Below, piece after piece: positions 37,400 to 46,619 of a stretch of 58,475 nucleotides of DNA. The notes under the pieces are model-generated. The model worked only from the letters and a program-made list of their open reading frames with translations. It was not told the DNA's origin and did not search any database. The position numbers and the translations under genes were made by a program. Position 1 is the stretch's first letter. The number at the start of each line of letters is the position of its first letter. This DNA comes from Bauldia sp. (lineage in GTDB: Bacteria > Pseudomonadota > Alphaproteobacteria > Rhizobiales > Kaistiaceae), in NCBI GenBank assembly GCA_020442065.1, contig JAGRKZ010000089.1, positions 1 to 58,475 of the forward strand. The letters run 5' to 3'.

Positions 37400-38929
37400 C
37401 TAGGCGGCGGTCGCCATCAGGTCGCCAACCGCCCGGTAGCTCAGCGCTTCGGCGAGATGGATGCGGCCGACGCGCTCGGCGCCGTCGAGGTCGGCGAGCG
37501 TGCGCGCCACCTTGAGGATGCGGTGATAGCCGCGGGCCGACAGCCGCATCGCCTCGGCCGCCTGGCGCAACAGCGCCGCCGCCGGGCCATCCGGCGCCGC
37601 CACCTGCTCGATCATGGCCGGAGCGCACTGGGCATTGCACGCAAACGGCACGCCAAGCGCACCGTAGCGGGCACGCTGCACCACGCGCGCGGCGGCGACA
37701 CGCGCCGCGACCACAGAAGACGGTTCGGCCGGCGCGGGCAGGATGAGATCCGCCGCCGTCACCGCCGGCACCTCGATGCGGATGTCGATGCGATCAAGCA
37801 GCGGCCCGGACAACCGCGACTGGTAGTCGTCGGCGCAGCGGGCGCCGCGACGGCAGGTGTAGCCGGGCTGGCCGGCCATGCCGCACCGGCAGGGGTTCAT
37901 CGCACCGATGAGCTGGAAGCGCGAGGGGAAACTGACCCGGTAGTTGGCGCGGGCGATCACCGATTCGCCGGACTCAAGCGGCTGGCGGAGCGAATCGAGC
38001 ACCTGCGGCGTGAATTCCGGCATCTCGTCGAGGAAGAGGACACCGTGGTGGGCGAGCGACGCCTCACCGGGGCGGATGCGGATGCCGCCACCGACCATCG
38101 CCGCCATCGAAGCGGAATGGTGCGGCGCCCGGAAAGGGCGGCGTGCGGTGAGGCGGCCGTTGTCGAGGGCGCCGGCGATCGAGGCGATCATCGACACTTC
38201 GAGGAGCTCCTCCGGCGCGAGCGGCGGCAGGATCGACGGTAGGCGGCTCGCGAGCATCGACTTGCCCGCACCCGGCGGTCCCACCATCAGCATGTGATGG
38301 CCGCCGGCCGCCGCCACCTCGAGCGCGCGCTTGGCGCTCTCCTGGCCCTTGATGTCGGCAAGATCGGGCAGGGTCCCCAAAGGCTCGGCGATGCCCGCCT
38401 CGGGCCGCGACAGCACCTGAGTGCCGCGGAAATGATTGGCGATCGCGATCAGGCTGCGCGGCGCGAGCAGGGCCATGTCGCGACTCGCCCAGGCCGCCTC
38501 GGGTCCGCACGGGGCCGGGCAGATGAGGCCGCGGCCCATGGCATTGGCGGCAATCGCCGACGGCAGGACGCCGGCCACGGCCGTGATCGTGCCGTCGAGG
38601 GCCAGTTCGCCAAGCGCCACGAAATCGGCAAGCTGGTCTCCCGGCAGCGCCCCGAGCGAGGCCATCAATCCAAGCGCGATCGGCAGGTCGTAGTGACTGC
38701 CCTCCTTGGGGAGATCGGCCGGAGCGAGGTTGACGATGATCCTTCGCGCCGGCAACGCCAGACCCGAGGCGTGAAGCGCCGCCTTGACCCTGTCCCGGCT
38801 CTCCGCCACCGCCTTGTCGGGAAGGCCGACGATGCCGAAATAGGCGCCGCCGGGGGCGATCTGGACCTGAACATCGACAGGGACGGCCTCGATCCCCTGA
38901 AAGGCGACGGTGGTGACATGTGAAACCAT
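37400..38929 (-). CDS. comM: YifB/ComM family Mg-chelatase-like AAA ATPase
   Basis: A 509-residue ATPase: N-terminal Lon-like ChlI domain (VQVQIAPGGAYFGIVGLPDKA, LPARRIIVNLAPADLPKEGS), a central AAA domain with Walker A VGPPGAGKSML and Walker B GVLFLDEMPEF, a zinc motif near CRCGMAGQPGYTCRRGARC, and a helical C-terminal domain. ComM is a branch-migration helicase of natural transformation; outside competent species the role is less clear. The ATG at 38929 follows AAGGGGC and gives the conserved start MVSHVTTVAFQGIEAVPVDV. Confidence 0.93.
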   Translation of the reverse strand: MVSHVTTVAFQGIEAVPVDVQVQIAPGGAYFGIVGLPDKAVAESRDRVKAALHASGLALPARRIIVNLAPADLPKEGSHYDLPIALGLMASLGALPGDQLADFVALGELALDGTITAVAGVLPSAIAANAMGRGLICPAPCGPEAAWASRDMALLAPRSLIAIANHFRGTQVLSRPEAGIAEPLGTLPDLADIKGQESAKRALEVAAAGGHHMLMVGPPGAGKSMLASRLPSILPPLAPEELLEVSMIASIAGALDNGRLTARRPFRAPHHSASMAAMVGGGIRIRPGEASLAHHGVLFLDEMPEFTPQVLDSLRQPLESGESVIARANYRVSFPSRFQLIGAMNPCRCGMAGQPGYTCRRGARCADDYQSRLSGPLLDRIDIRIEVPAVTAADLILPAPAEPSSVVAARVAAARVVQRARYGALGVPFACNAQCAPAMIEQVAAPDGPAAALLRQAAEAMRLSARGYHRILKVARTLADLDGAERVGRIHLAEALSYRAVGDLMATAA

Positions 38930-39107
38930 GGAGCGCCCCTTGCTCGTCCCACAACCATAGCCAAGAGGGGTCAATCGTCAAGAACAATTCATGAACAACG
39001 CTCGATTGCTCGCGTCACGACGCGCCGTGCCGGTGGGTTTCGGCCGATCTCCCCTTGTGACGGGACAGGGCAGCCGCCACATTCGTCGGGTCAGCAGGGA
39101 GACGGCA

Positions 39108-39395
39108 ATGCCGCAGTATCAAATCGCCTCGATGAGCTGGGGATCGCGGATCGCGGTCGCCCTCGGCGCGGCGCTCGCACTCGGCCTCGCCGCTGCCTTC
39201 GTCGTCGTGTCGCTCGGCATCGCCCTCCTCCTCCTGCCGGTGGTTGCGGTCGTGCTGGTAATCGGCTGGTGGCGCTGGCGGAAGATCGAGTCGCAGCTCC
39301 GCGAGGAACAGGCACGTGGGCAGGCCGCGTCCTCGTTCCAGGTCATCGAGACCGACTACGAGGTGATCGGCGGCGACAGTCCCGGCCGGCGCTGA
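39108..39395 (+). CDS. small membrane protein of unknown function
   Basis: A 95-residue protein with two adjoining hydrophobic segments (IAVALGAALALGLAAAFVVVSL and GIALLLLPVVAVVLVIGWW) and a charged cytoplasmic-like tail ending YEVIGGDSPGRR. ATG 39108 is supported by AGGGAGA upstream; the frame itself opens at 38991. I do not recognise the family, though the organisation resembles short rhizobial inner-membrane proteins. It ends 12 bases before the convergent MFS gene. Confidence 0.72.
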   Translation: MPQYQIASMSWGSRIAVALGAALALGLAAAFVVVSLGIALLLLPVVAVVLVIGWWRWRKIESQLREEQARGQAASSFQVIETDYEVIGGDSPGRR

Positions 39396-39407
39396 CCGGG
39401 CGGCGCC

Positions 39408-40613
39408 TCAGGCCGGCACCCGGCTGAAGCGGACAATCGCCATGGTGGTCGCGATGGCGGCGAACAGCGCGCCAGCGGCCAGCCACATCACCCACGCCGT
39501 CTGACCATGGTCGAGTAGAACCCCGATCGTTACCGGGGCAATGGCAGCGCCCGCATCGAGCCCGGAATAGACGAAGCCGAAGACGCGACCGGTTGCGCCT
39601 TTTGGCGTCGCACTGCGCACGAGCAGATCCCGCGACGGCAGCGTCGTGCCGACGGCAAAACCCGACACGGCGAGCGCCACGAGGATGAGCCCGGCCGTGC
39701 CGGCGTAGGGCACCGCCGCGACCGCGAGGCCGCCGACCAGCAGGCCAACCGCGACGATCGTGTCATGATGGGCGGTGCGGTCGGCGAAGATCGCTCCGAA
39801 GATGGTGCCGCCGGAGGAGGCAAACAGGAACGCTGTCAGGGCGCTGGTGCCCAGCGACAGCGAGAAGCCGTCGATGACGAGGATGGTGGGAAGGAAGTTC
39901 TGGACGCCGACCTGGAAGATCGCCAGCAGCACGAAATAGAGAAAGCAGAGCAGGATCGCCGGCGACAGAAGGATCGCCCGGAGCGGGATCGGCGGCGCGG
40001 TGCGCCGACGTTCGCGGCGCTCGGACAGCCCATCCTCGAGCTGCGAGGACTGGGTGAGGAGGAGGCCGAGGACGGCAAAGCCGACAAGGCCGGCAATCAC
40101 CAGCGCCGAGCGCCAGCCAAAGAACGTGGCCAGGCCCAGCACCAGCAGCGGGGCCAGCGCCCAGCCGAGATTGCCGCCAAGCGTGTGCACGCCATAGGCA
40201 CGCCCGAGCCAACTCTCTTTCACCGAGGCGTTGAGAATGCCGTAATCGGCCGGGTGGAAGACCGAGTTGCCGACCCCGGCGAGCGGCATCAGCAGAAGGA
40301 ACCAGCCATAGGAAGGCGCAAACCCGCAGAGCAGCACGGCGCCGGAGACCAAGGCCATGCCAAGGAAGAGGATGCGGCGTGCGCCATAGTGATCGACCAG
40401 CAGGCCGGCGATGAACTGGCAGATGCCCGAGGCGACGTAGAACAGCGTCGCGAGCAGGCCAAGCTGGGCCCAGCTGACGCCAAGCGACTCCTTCATCAGC
40501 GGGAACACCACCGGCACCGCGAGGTGATAGAAATGGCTGACCGCATGGGCGGTGCCGATCAGCACGATCACGCCATAGGGCTGGCGCTCGGTGGAGGTGA
40601 CGCTCGCGTTCAT
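39408..40613 (-). CDS. MFS transporter
   Basis: A 401-residue protein with about twelve helices. Motifs include TAHAVSHFYHLAVPVVFPLM near the N-terminus, LLVDHYGARRILFLGMAL (motif A loop), GVGNSVFHPADYGILNASVK, and RVFGFVYSGLDAGAAIAPV. The family belongs to the major facilitator superfamily; substrate unknown. ATG 40613 gives MNASVTSTERQPYGV; the upstream opening to 40712 is rejected as untypical. The gene is divergent from the TIM-barrel gene across a 307-base gap. Confidence 0.87.
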   Translation of the reverse strand: MNASVTSTERQPYGVIVLIGTAHAVSHFYHLAVPVVFPLMKESLGVSWAQLGLLATLFYVASGICQFIAGLLVDHYGARRILFLGMALVSGAVLLCGFAPSYGWFLLLMPLAGVGNSVFHPADYGILNASVKESWLGRAYGVHTLGGNLGWALAPLLVLGLATFFGWRSALVIAGLVGFAVLGLLLTQSSQLEDGLSERRERRRTAPPIPLRAILLSPAILLCFLYFVLLAIFQVGVQNFLPTILVIDGFSLSLGTSALTAFLFASSGGTIFGAIFADRTAHHDTIVAVGLLVGGLAVAAVPYAGTAGLILVALAVSGFAVGTTLPSRDLLVRSATPKGATGRVFGFVYSGLDAGAAIAPVTIGVLLDHGQTAWVMWLAAGALFAAIATTMAIVRFSRVPA

Positions 40614-40920
40614 CGGAACCGGGTGATCGCCCCTCGACTTCGGCCGGTGCTGGTGCGGCGCTAGGGTCCCGGCCGACCGCCGCGCGCGAGCGCAGCGGTA
40701 GCAGGTTGGCATCGCCCCGCCAATCCCTTCGCCTCAGCGGCACCGGGCGCCTCAGCCGGCCACGGCCGCGCCATCCTCCTGCCAAACCCGAAAATGGTGT
40801 GGGCGAAGGCATGCATCGCGGGCTTCACCGAACGCCCCGGGTCGTCATGTCGGCGTCTTGCGAAGCGGGCTATGCTGCAGGGTACGAGTCGGCGATGCGA
40901 AACCGTAGGAGTGACACGTC
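40614..40920. other. 307-base intergenic region, no gene seen
   Basis: Between the divergent MFS and TIM-barrel genes. I find no convincing open frame or RNA gene. The right end holds AGGAG nine bases before the 40921 ATG. A TTGCGA (40858) and TATGCT lie too close for a promoter; nothing else stands out. Confidence 0.5.
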
Positions 40921-41826
40921 ATGGCGCAGGTGATCGGCACGGGACTGTCGGCCCTCGACGACCGGCGCGACATCGCCGCCCATCTCGACGAACTCGCGGA
41001 CCTCGGCTGCGAGACGGTGGAACTGCCGCTCTACGCCATGGACGTCGTGGTCGGCGGTCGCATCCGCGAAGCGGCACTCCGGCCGATCCGCGAGGCCTGT
41101 GCCGGGCGGCCGTTCCGCTACACCGTGCACGGACCGCTCGCGATCAACTTCTTCGACGAAAGCCATCGCCTGCCCCGCCACTACGCGGTGCTCGAAGCCT
41201 CGATGGAGGCCTCCGCCGCGCTTGGCGCGATCCACTACGTGATCCATGCCGGGATGATGCCGGTCAAGGAAGTGCCGGCCGTCGAGGACGCCTATAGCCG
41301 GCAAAGGGAGTGGCTGGCGCGGGCCGGTGAACTCGCGGAGAAGCTGGGGCTCTACGTCTGCGTCGAGAACCTCTTCCGCGGCCATGACGGGCGCATCTAC
41401 ACGCCGACCCCATCGCGACTTGCCGCGGAACTGACCGCGATCGGACACCCGCGTGTGGCGGCGACCCTCGATTTCGGCCATGCCAACCTCCAGCGTGCCT
41501 TCACCGGCGACGACCTGATCGCCGAGGTCGCGGCTCTGGCACCGCACGCCAGGCATCTCCACATCCACGACAATTTCGGCCTCGCCGACACGATCTGGAC
41601 CTTCGGGGTGGGCGAGAAGCTGGCCTTCGGCCACGGCGACCTGCACCTCCCCGTCGGCTGGGGCGACCTGCCGTGGGAGGCCCTGATCGACGCCTGCGCC
41701 TTTCCCGATGATGTCGTCTTCAACATAGAGCTCGAGGCACGCTACTGGCACGCCGCCGAGGAGAGCGTGGCCCGGACCAAACACCTTGCCGCGCGGGCCG
41801 CAGGGACGGTGTCGCAGGCGGCGTAA
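40921..41826 (+). CDS. sugar phosphate isomerase/epimerase (TIM barrel, AP-endonuclease 2 fold)
   Basis: A 301-residue protein of the xylose-isomerase-like TIM-barrel family: IAAHLDELADLGCETVELPL, YTVHGPLAINFFDE, HYVIHAGMMPV, KLGLYVCVENLF, VAATLDFGHANLQ, HLHIHDNFGLAD, and VVFNIELEARYW, with the metal ligands in the HG, EN, DFGH, HIHD and E positions. The substrate is unknown; sugars, polyols or hydroxypyruvate are typical. AGGAG nine bases before the ATG supports the start. It lies 136 bases upstream of the sulfotransferase-like cluster in the same direction and could supply it, but that is speculative. Confidence 0.87.
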   Translation: MAQVIGTGLSALDDRRDIAAHLDELADLGCETVELPLYAMDVVVGGRIREAALRPIREACAGRPFRYTVHGPLAINFFDESHRLPRHYAVLEASMEASAALGAIHYVIHAGMMPVKEVPAVEDAYSRQREWLARAGELAEKLGLYVCVENLFRGHDGRIYTPTPSRLAAELTAIGHPRVAATLDFGHANLQRAFTGDDLIAEVAALAPHARHLHIHDNFGLADTIWTFGVGEKLAFGHGDLHLPVGWGDLPWEALIDACAFPDDVVFNIELEARYWHAAEESVARTKHLAARAAGTVSQAA

Positions 41827-41962
41827 CGCCAGTCGACGGGTGCGAAGCCACGGCCCGGCGCCGGTTAAGTGCCCTGGCAGCGCGGCCACGCCTTCTGCGG
41901 CCGGGAAGCGTGAGCGCAGACACCGCGATCCGCGCCGATCGCCCGCGGGCGGGCTCTGCGCG

Positions 41963-43162
41963 ATGCGGTTCCCTCGACGCCCGGGATGCCTTAAACCGGC
42001 TCGTCATCGCCCGGTCACGGAATCTGCGCCGTTGCGTATTCTGCTCCATGTCGGCATGCCCAAGGCCGGTTCGACCGCGCTCCAGACCGCGCTCGCCGGC
42101 GCACGCGACCGGCTTGCGCGCTGCGACGTGCTCTATCCCCGGGGCCCCTTCATCCCCCGTACCCACAACTTCCTGATCGCCGGGATCGAGGAGCGGAAGC
42201 GGGAACTGCCGCGACTGCTCCGGAACGCCTACGGCGACCGGATGGACCAGATCGCCCCCGCCTTCGAACGCTGGATGGCCGACCTCCGGTCGGCAGCGGC
42301 GCGACACCCTTCGGGGACCTTGATCCTGTCCTCGGAATGGCTGTTCCGGCTTCGCGGCGACAGCAAGTTCGACCGGCTGAAAGACATTCTTCGCGGCCTC
42401 GGGGACACGATCGAGGTGGTTGCCTATGTGCGCCGGCCGTCGGACCAGTATCTTTCCGCCGCGCAGCAAATCCTCAAGGGCTCCCACGTCATCAAGCCCA
42501 TCGCGCCGATCCGCTACCGGACGCCGCTCGAAGGCTTCGCCCGCATCGCCGACCGGCTCCATGTGGTCAAGTACGACCGGGCGGCCTTCCCCCAGGGCGA
42601 CATCGTCCGTCACTTCCTCGAGAGCTTCGTGCCGGCAGCGCGCGACATCGTCAATGCCGGTGGCGACCACGCCGCCAACACAACGATCAGCGCCGAAGGC
42701 ATGGCGATCCTCGCCGAGTATCGCCGCATCAATCACCGCAGACGGCGGAACCGCTTCACCGCCGACACCGACCGGCTGCTCCGCGCCATCCGCACCGCCG
42801 ACCTCGCCATCGGCGGCGACCTCCGGCCGCGGCTGCTCGACCCGGTGCGGGACGCGGTGGATCTCGCCTCTGACGATCTGCTGTGGCTCCGCGACGCCTA
42901 CGGGATCGTCTTTGCGGGCGTCGACTATGACCGGATCGCCCCCCCGGACGGGCCGATCCGCGACATCAAGCAGCGCCTTGGCCGCGTCGAGGAGATCTGC
43001 GTCATCGACCCCGTACGACGGGACAAGCTGACGATGAAGACGATGCGCGTGCTCGCCGGCGACGGTGCGTCCTTCGTCGCAGCGCCCCGACCGCTCCAGA
43101 CCATCAGTCTTTGGCTAAAAGCCCGCGCAGGAAAGGCGACGCGACAAGGCCGCGATAGATAG
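41963..43162 (+). CDS. sulfotransferase-like P-loop protein A
   Basis: A protein of about 399 residues. The P-loop LHVGMPKAGSTALQ (residues 28-41) fits the 5'-phosphosulfate loop of PAPS-dependent sulfotransferases, and VVAYVRRPSDQYLSAAQQ (about 152-169) fits the 3'-phosphate motif with its Arg and Ser. A basic helix region (RRINHRRRRNRF) and a divergent C-terminus follow. Start uncertain: ATG 41963, or TTG 42032 immediately before ILLHVG. First of three such genes; its 3' end overlaps gene B by 59 bases tail-to-tail. Probably sulfates a glycan; the target is unknown. Confidence 0.7.
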   Translation: MRFPRRPGCLKPARHRPVTESAPLRILLHVGMPKAGSTALQTALAGARDRLARCDVLYPRGPFIPRTHNFLIAGIEERKRELPRLLRNAYGDRMDQIAPAFERWMADLRSAAARHPSGTLILSSEWLFRLRGDSKFDRLKDILRGLGDTIEVVAYVRRPSDQYLSAAQQILKGSHVIKPIAPIRYRTPLEGFARIADRLHVVKYDRAAFPQGDIVRHFLESFVPAARDIVNAGGDHAANTTISAEGMAILAEYRRINHRRRRNRFTADTDRLLRAIRTADLAIGGDLRPRLLDPVRDAVDLASDDLLWLRDAYGIVFAGVDYDRIAPPDGPIRDIKQRLGRVEEICVIDPVRRDKLTMKTMRVLAGDGASFVAAPRPLQTISLWLKARAGKATRQGRDR

Positions 43163-44141
43163 CGGCGAGATCGTCCTTGCCGAGGCTGGCCGGCGCGTCG
43201 AGATTCGACGGCGGGTGCGGCCCCTCCAGGCCCTGGCGGAATTCGGCCTCGAGCGCTTCGCGGTCATCTTCCGAGAGCCACGGTTTGATCGCCTCGAGAT
43301 CCTCGCGGTTGCGTTCGAGGATGCGGACGCGATCGTCATGGCCGAGGGTGACCAGCTTCGGGCTCGCCGCGACGGCCGCCTCGATCGGGGCAAGGGCGAG
43401 GTTGAGCTCATGGCGGAGCGCCCGGTCGATCTCGACGTTCCCGGCCTTGAGGCGATCGAAGATCATGGTGCGGACGACGTGGCCCGTGACCGACATCGGC
43501 GCATTGGCGTAGACCTCGGTGATGACGCCCGGCCGGGCGACATCGACGCCGACCGCGCCGAACATGCGCCGGATGTAGCCCTCATAGCGGTTCTTGGCGA
43601 AGTAGAGCACCTTGACCCGACCGACACCGAGACGGGCATGCCACTGCTCGATATCGGCGCGGTAGTCCACGAGGTCACGGCTGCGGGTACGGCCACGACC
43701 GGCGCGGAGCATCTGGTTGTTCATGGAATCGATCATCTCGTCGGGCCGGCGCACGGCGTAGACGATGGTGACGTCATCGCTGAGCCCCTCGCAGTATCGC
43801 AGGAAGCGGTCCTTGATCGGCTCGGGAGCGAACGACAGAAGCTCGGTCGAGACGAAGACCCGCGCCGCCCGGCTCTTGCGCGCCTCGGCGATGAGCTTGG
43901 TCCGGTTGGTCGTGAAGGACGAATCGTCGGCGCCGGCGACAGACGCCGACTTGGCGGCGTGAAAGAGAAGGTGATGGGCAATCGAATCGGCGTCGGCGAT
44001 GCCCTGATTGGCTCGGGCTCCCGTGGCGGGATAGAGCACACCGAAATCGGCGAGGAAACGCTCGCGGTTCTTCTGCGCGATCGCCTGGATCGTGCTCGTC
44101 GCGGTCTTGTAGCAGCCCGCGTGGATGACAACCGAGACCAT
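43104..44141 (-). CDS. sulfotransferase-like P-loop protein B
   Basis: A 345-residue protein starting MVSVVIHAGCYKTATSTIQ, in which AGCYKTATSTIQ (residues 8-19) is the phosphosulfate loop; VYAVRRPDEMIDSMNNQ (about 127-143) is the matching second motif. A GGAG precedes the ATG at 44141; the opening at 44273 is rejected. It is antiparallel to the other four genes of the cluster, divergent from gene C and convergent with gene A. Divergent in sequence from A and C, so not a recent duplicate. Confidence 0.72.
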   Translation of the reverse strand: MVSVVIHAGCYKTATSTIQAIAQKNRERFLADFGVLYPATGARANQGIADADSIAHHLLFHAAKSASVAGADDSSFTTNRTKLIAEARKSRAARVFVSTELLSFAPEPIKDRFLRYCEGLSDDVTIVYAVRRPDEMIDSMNNQMLRAGRGRTRSRDLVDYRADIEQWHARLGVGRVKVLYFAKNRYEGYIRRMFGAVGVDVARPGVITEVYANAPMSVTGHVVRTMIFDRLKAGNVEIDRALRHELNLALAPIEAAVAASPKLVTLGHDDRVRILERNREDLEAIKPWLSEDDREALEAEFRQGLEGPHPPSNLDAPASLGKDDLAAIYRGLVASPFLRGLLAKD

Positions 44142-44325
44142 GAAGCTCCGTGCGTTTCGCCCGACGGCCCGCGGCGCCGGTGGCATCCATCCATAATCGC
44201 AGGCGCCCGTGAAAGTCGAGGGCGGGCAAAGAGGAACCGGCAGGCCGGGTCCGGGCCGGAAAGGGTTGGACACCGTCGGCGGTCAACGCTACCAAAAGCG
44301 CCAATCTCCTTCCGATGGCGCATCC

Positions 44326-45315
44326 ATGGCGGTTGTACTCCATATCGGCACGCACAAGACGGGCACCACGGCGATCCAGCGTTTCGCGGCGGCCAAACGC
44401 GGCAAGCTGCGGCCGAAGGGCCTCTGGTACCCGTCCTACGACGAGATCGGCCTGTTCGTTCACTACGGCCATCACCACATCGCCCACGCCCTTGCCAACG
44501 AGAACGGCAACCGGCTGTCGATCGAAGACGCCAAGCGCTTCGCCGACCACGTCCAGGCCAAGATGCGCCGGGATGAGACGCTGCTGATCAGCGCCGAGCC
44601 CTTCTACCGCCATGTCCTGCCGGCCGAAGGCGGCTACTGGGCCGAGCGGAAGGCCTATATCGAGCGGATGCGGAGCTTCTTTCCGGGGCCCGATGTCAAG
44701 GTCCTCACCATCGTCCGCCGCCAGGATACCTTCGCCCGGTCGCTCTACCAGGAGCGCATCAAGGTCACGAAATACCGATTGCCATTCAGAGAGTTCATCG
44801 AGAGCGAGCGGCCATCCTTCGAGTACTACAAGCATCTCGAGATCTTCAGCGAGGTGTTCGGCAAGGTCGAGGTCCTGACCTACGAGGATCTCGCCGCCGA
44901 AGGGCTGGTCGACGCGTTCTTCAGACACCTCGGCATCGACGTCTCCGGCATTCCCGGGCGTCCGAGCGCCAACCCCTCGCTGCCGATCGACCTCGTGGAG
45001 TTCAAGCGCATCCTCAACGGCACGCGGCTCAAGCCGGAGCGCCTCAAGGAGATCGGCACCCTCCTGCTCGACCGCGCCGCCGACGTCACCAAGGTCGATC
45101 GCGGCAAAGTCGACTGGCTGCCGGTCGAAGCCATGGCCGCCTTCTACGAGTCCTTCGCCGAAGAGAACGAGAAGCTCCGCGCCCGGTACCTGCCCAACCG
45201 GCCGGGACCGCTCTTCCCGCCGTTCGTCGCCCCGACCGGAGACGCCGTGCCCGAGGTCTATGAGGGCATGACGGCAAGCCGCTTCGCGCATGTCGTCGCG
45301 GAGCTCCTGCTTTGA
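44326..45315 (+). CDS. sulfotransferase-like P-loop protein C
   Basis: A 329-residue protein. VLHIGTHKTGTTAIQRFAA (residues 4-22) is the clearest PAPS loop of the three paralogues (HKTGTT), and LTIVRRQDTFARSLYQE (about 127-143) is the second motif. The middle stretch EVLTYEDLAAEGLVDAFFRHLGID is common in bacterial sulfotransferase families. Its TGA overlaps the TTG of the GT4 gene, so sulfotransferase and glycosyltransferase are translationally coupled. Confidence 0.8.
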   Translation: MAVVLHIGTHKTGTTAIQRFAAAKRGKLRPKGLWYPSYDEIGLFVHYGHHHIAHALANENGNRLSIEDAKRFADHVQAKMRRDETLLISAEPFYRHVLPAEGGYWAERKAYIERMRSFFPGPDVKVLTIVRRQDTFARSLYQERIKVTKYRLPFREFIESERPSFEYYKHLEIFSEVFGKVEVLTYEDLAAEGLVDAFFRHLGIDVSGIPGRPSANPSLPIDLVEFKRILNGTRLKPERLKEIGTLLLDRAADVTKVDRGKVDWLPVEAMAAFYESFAEENEKLRARYLPNRPGPLFPPFVAPTGDAVPEVYEGMTASRFAHVVAELLL

Positions 45316-46619
45316 GCGCAGACGCCTCGATGCGCGCCCAGGAAGAGACGGAGGCGGGCGAGCCGCAGTCGGGGCATGCCCGTTCCGACGTCGCCGCGCG
45401 CTTCCGCCACGGCAAGCGGATCGCGATCGTCATACGGCTTCTGGTCAATCGCAGCGGCGGGGCGGAGCGCATCTACTGCGAACTCGCCAACATGCTGGCC
45501 GCGCGCGGCTACGAGGTGACCTGCCTCCACTACGATGCAGCCGGCGGAAGACCCTTCTTTCCCATCGACCCGCGGGTTGAGTTGATCAACCTCCACCCCG
45601 ATCCGCCGCCGATCCGACACCGGCTGGCGCGCTGGGCATCGCGGCGCTTCTTCGTCCCGCGTTCGCTTCGCGACAAGTGGGGCTGGTTCGCCGCCAACGA
45701 CATCTTCATCGCCCAGCTCCACGATTTCTTCACCCTTGCCCGCCCCGACGTGGTGCTGACTTTCATGCCGCCGGCGAACACCCCGGCGCTGCTGGCCGCG
45801 GCCGGGACCGGCGTGAAGGTGGTGCCGACAAACCACAATGTCCCGCTCGAGGACTACACCTCGCCGGAGCGATGGGATCCGAACCCGATCGACCGCAAGC
45901 ATCGCCTCGAAGCACTCGACCACGCCGCCCGGATCCACGTCATCTTCTCGCGCTTCGGCGAATGGTTCCCTGACCATCTCCGGTCGCGGGTGGTCGCCAT
46001 GCCCAACTACGTCTCCGGAGAATTTCTGAGCGCGGTGCCGAAGGCGGTGCGCGAACCCTGCATTCTTGCCGTCGGCCGCATTGCCGGCGTGAAGAACTAC
46101 GACACGCTGCTCGCCGCCTGGGCCCTGATCGCCCGCGACCATCCGGAATGGAAGGTCGTGGTCTACGGCACCGGCCCCCAGCTGAAGACCCTCAAAGCTG
46201 AAGCCAAGCGCCTCGGCGTCGAGGAGAGCTTTCTGCTGCCAGGGCATCGCGGCAATCTCGGCGAGGAATACGCCCGGATGTCGATTTTCTGCCATCCGGC
46301 CTATTTCGAGGGATTCGGCCTGTCGGTAGCGGAAGCCCTGGCCCTCGGCATGCCGGTGGTTGCGTTCTCCGATTGCGCCGGAGTAAACGAGTTCGTGAAG
46401 GACGGCTACAACGGCCTGATGGTCGACCGCGCCGGCGGCGCGCCGGCCCTCGCCGAGGCGCTCAAGCGGCTGATCGAGGACGAGGCCCTCCGACGGCGGC
46501 TTGGCGACAATGGCCCAGAAAGCGTCGCCGGATTCACCGAGGAGCGCTACGCTCAGGGCTGGGTCGATCTCATCGAGGAACTGACCGAATCGTCGACGAT
46601 GGCGAATGGCGACGCTTGA
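45312..46619 (+). CDS. GT4-family glycosyltransferase
   Basis: A 435-residue retaining glycosyltransferase: N-terminal Rossmann half with RIAIVIRLLVNRSGGAERIY, PDVVLTFMPPANTPALL and PTNHNVPLEDY; C-terminal half with CILAVGRIAGVKNYDTLL, HPEWKVVVYGTGPQL and the EX7E region HPAYFEGFGLSVAEALALG. It transfers a sugar from a nucleotide donor onto a glycan or lipid acceptor at the cytoplasmic membrane. TTG 45312 overlaps the sulfotransferase C stop; ATG 45330 is the alternative. Its 3' end overlaps the GT2 gene by 14 bases. Confidence 0.9.
   Translation: MSADASMRAQEETEAGEPQSGHARSDVAARFRHGKRIAIVIRLLVNRSGGAERIYCELANMLAARGYEVTCLHYDAAGGRPFFPIDPRVELINLHPDPPPIRHRLARWASRRFFVPRSLRDKWGWFAANDIFIAQLHDFFTLARPDVVLTFMPPANTPALLAAAGTGVKVVPTNHNVPLEDYTSPERWDPNPIDRKHRLEALDHAARIHVIFSRFGEWFPDHLRSRVVAMPNYVSGEFLSAVPKAVREPCILAVGRIAGVKNYDTLLAAWALIARDHPEWKVVVYGTGPQLKTLKAEAKRLGVEESFLLPGHRGNLGEEYARMSIFCHPAYFEGFGLSVAEALALGMPVVAFSDCAGVNEFVKDGYNGLMVDRAGGAPALAEALKRLIEDEALRRRLGDNGPESVAGFTEERYAQGWVDLIEELTESSTMANGDA

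Noticed and set aside
43774-45291. A 505-codon minus-strand frame over sulfotransferase C
   Set aside because: Covers two real genes with clear P-loops on other frames; low-complexity composition.
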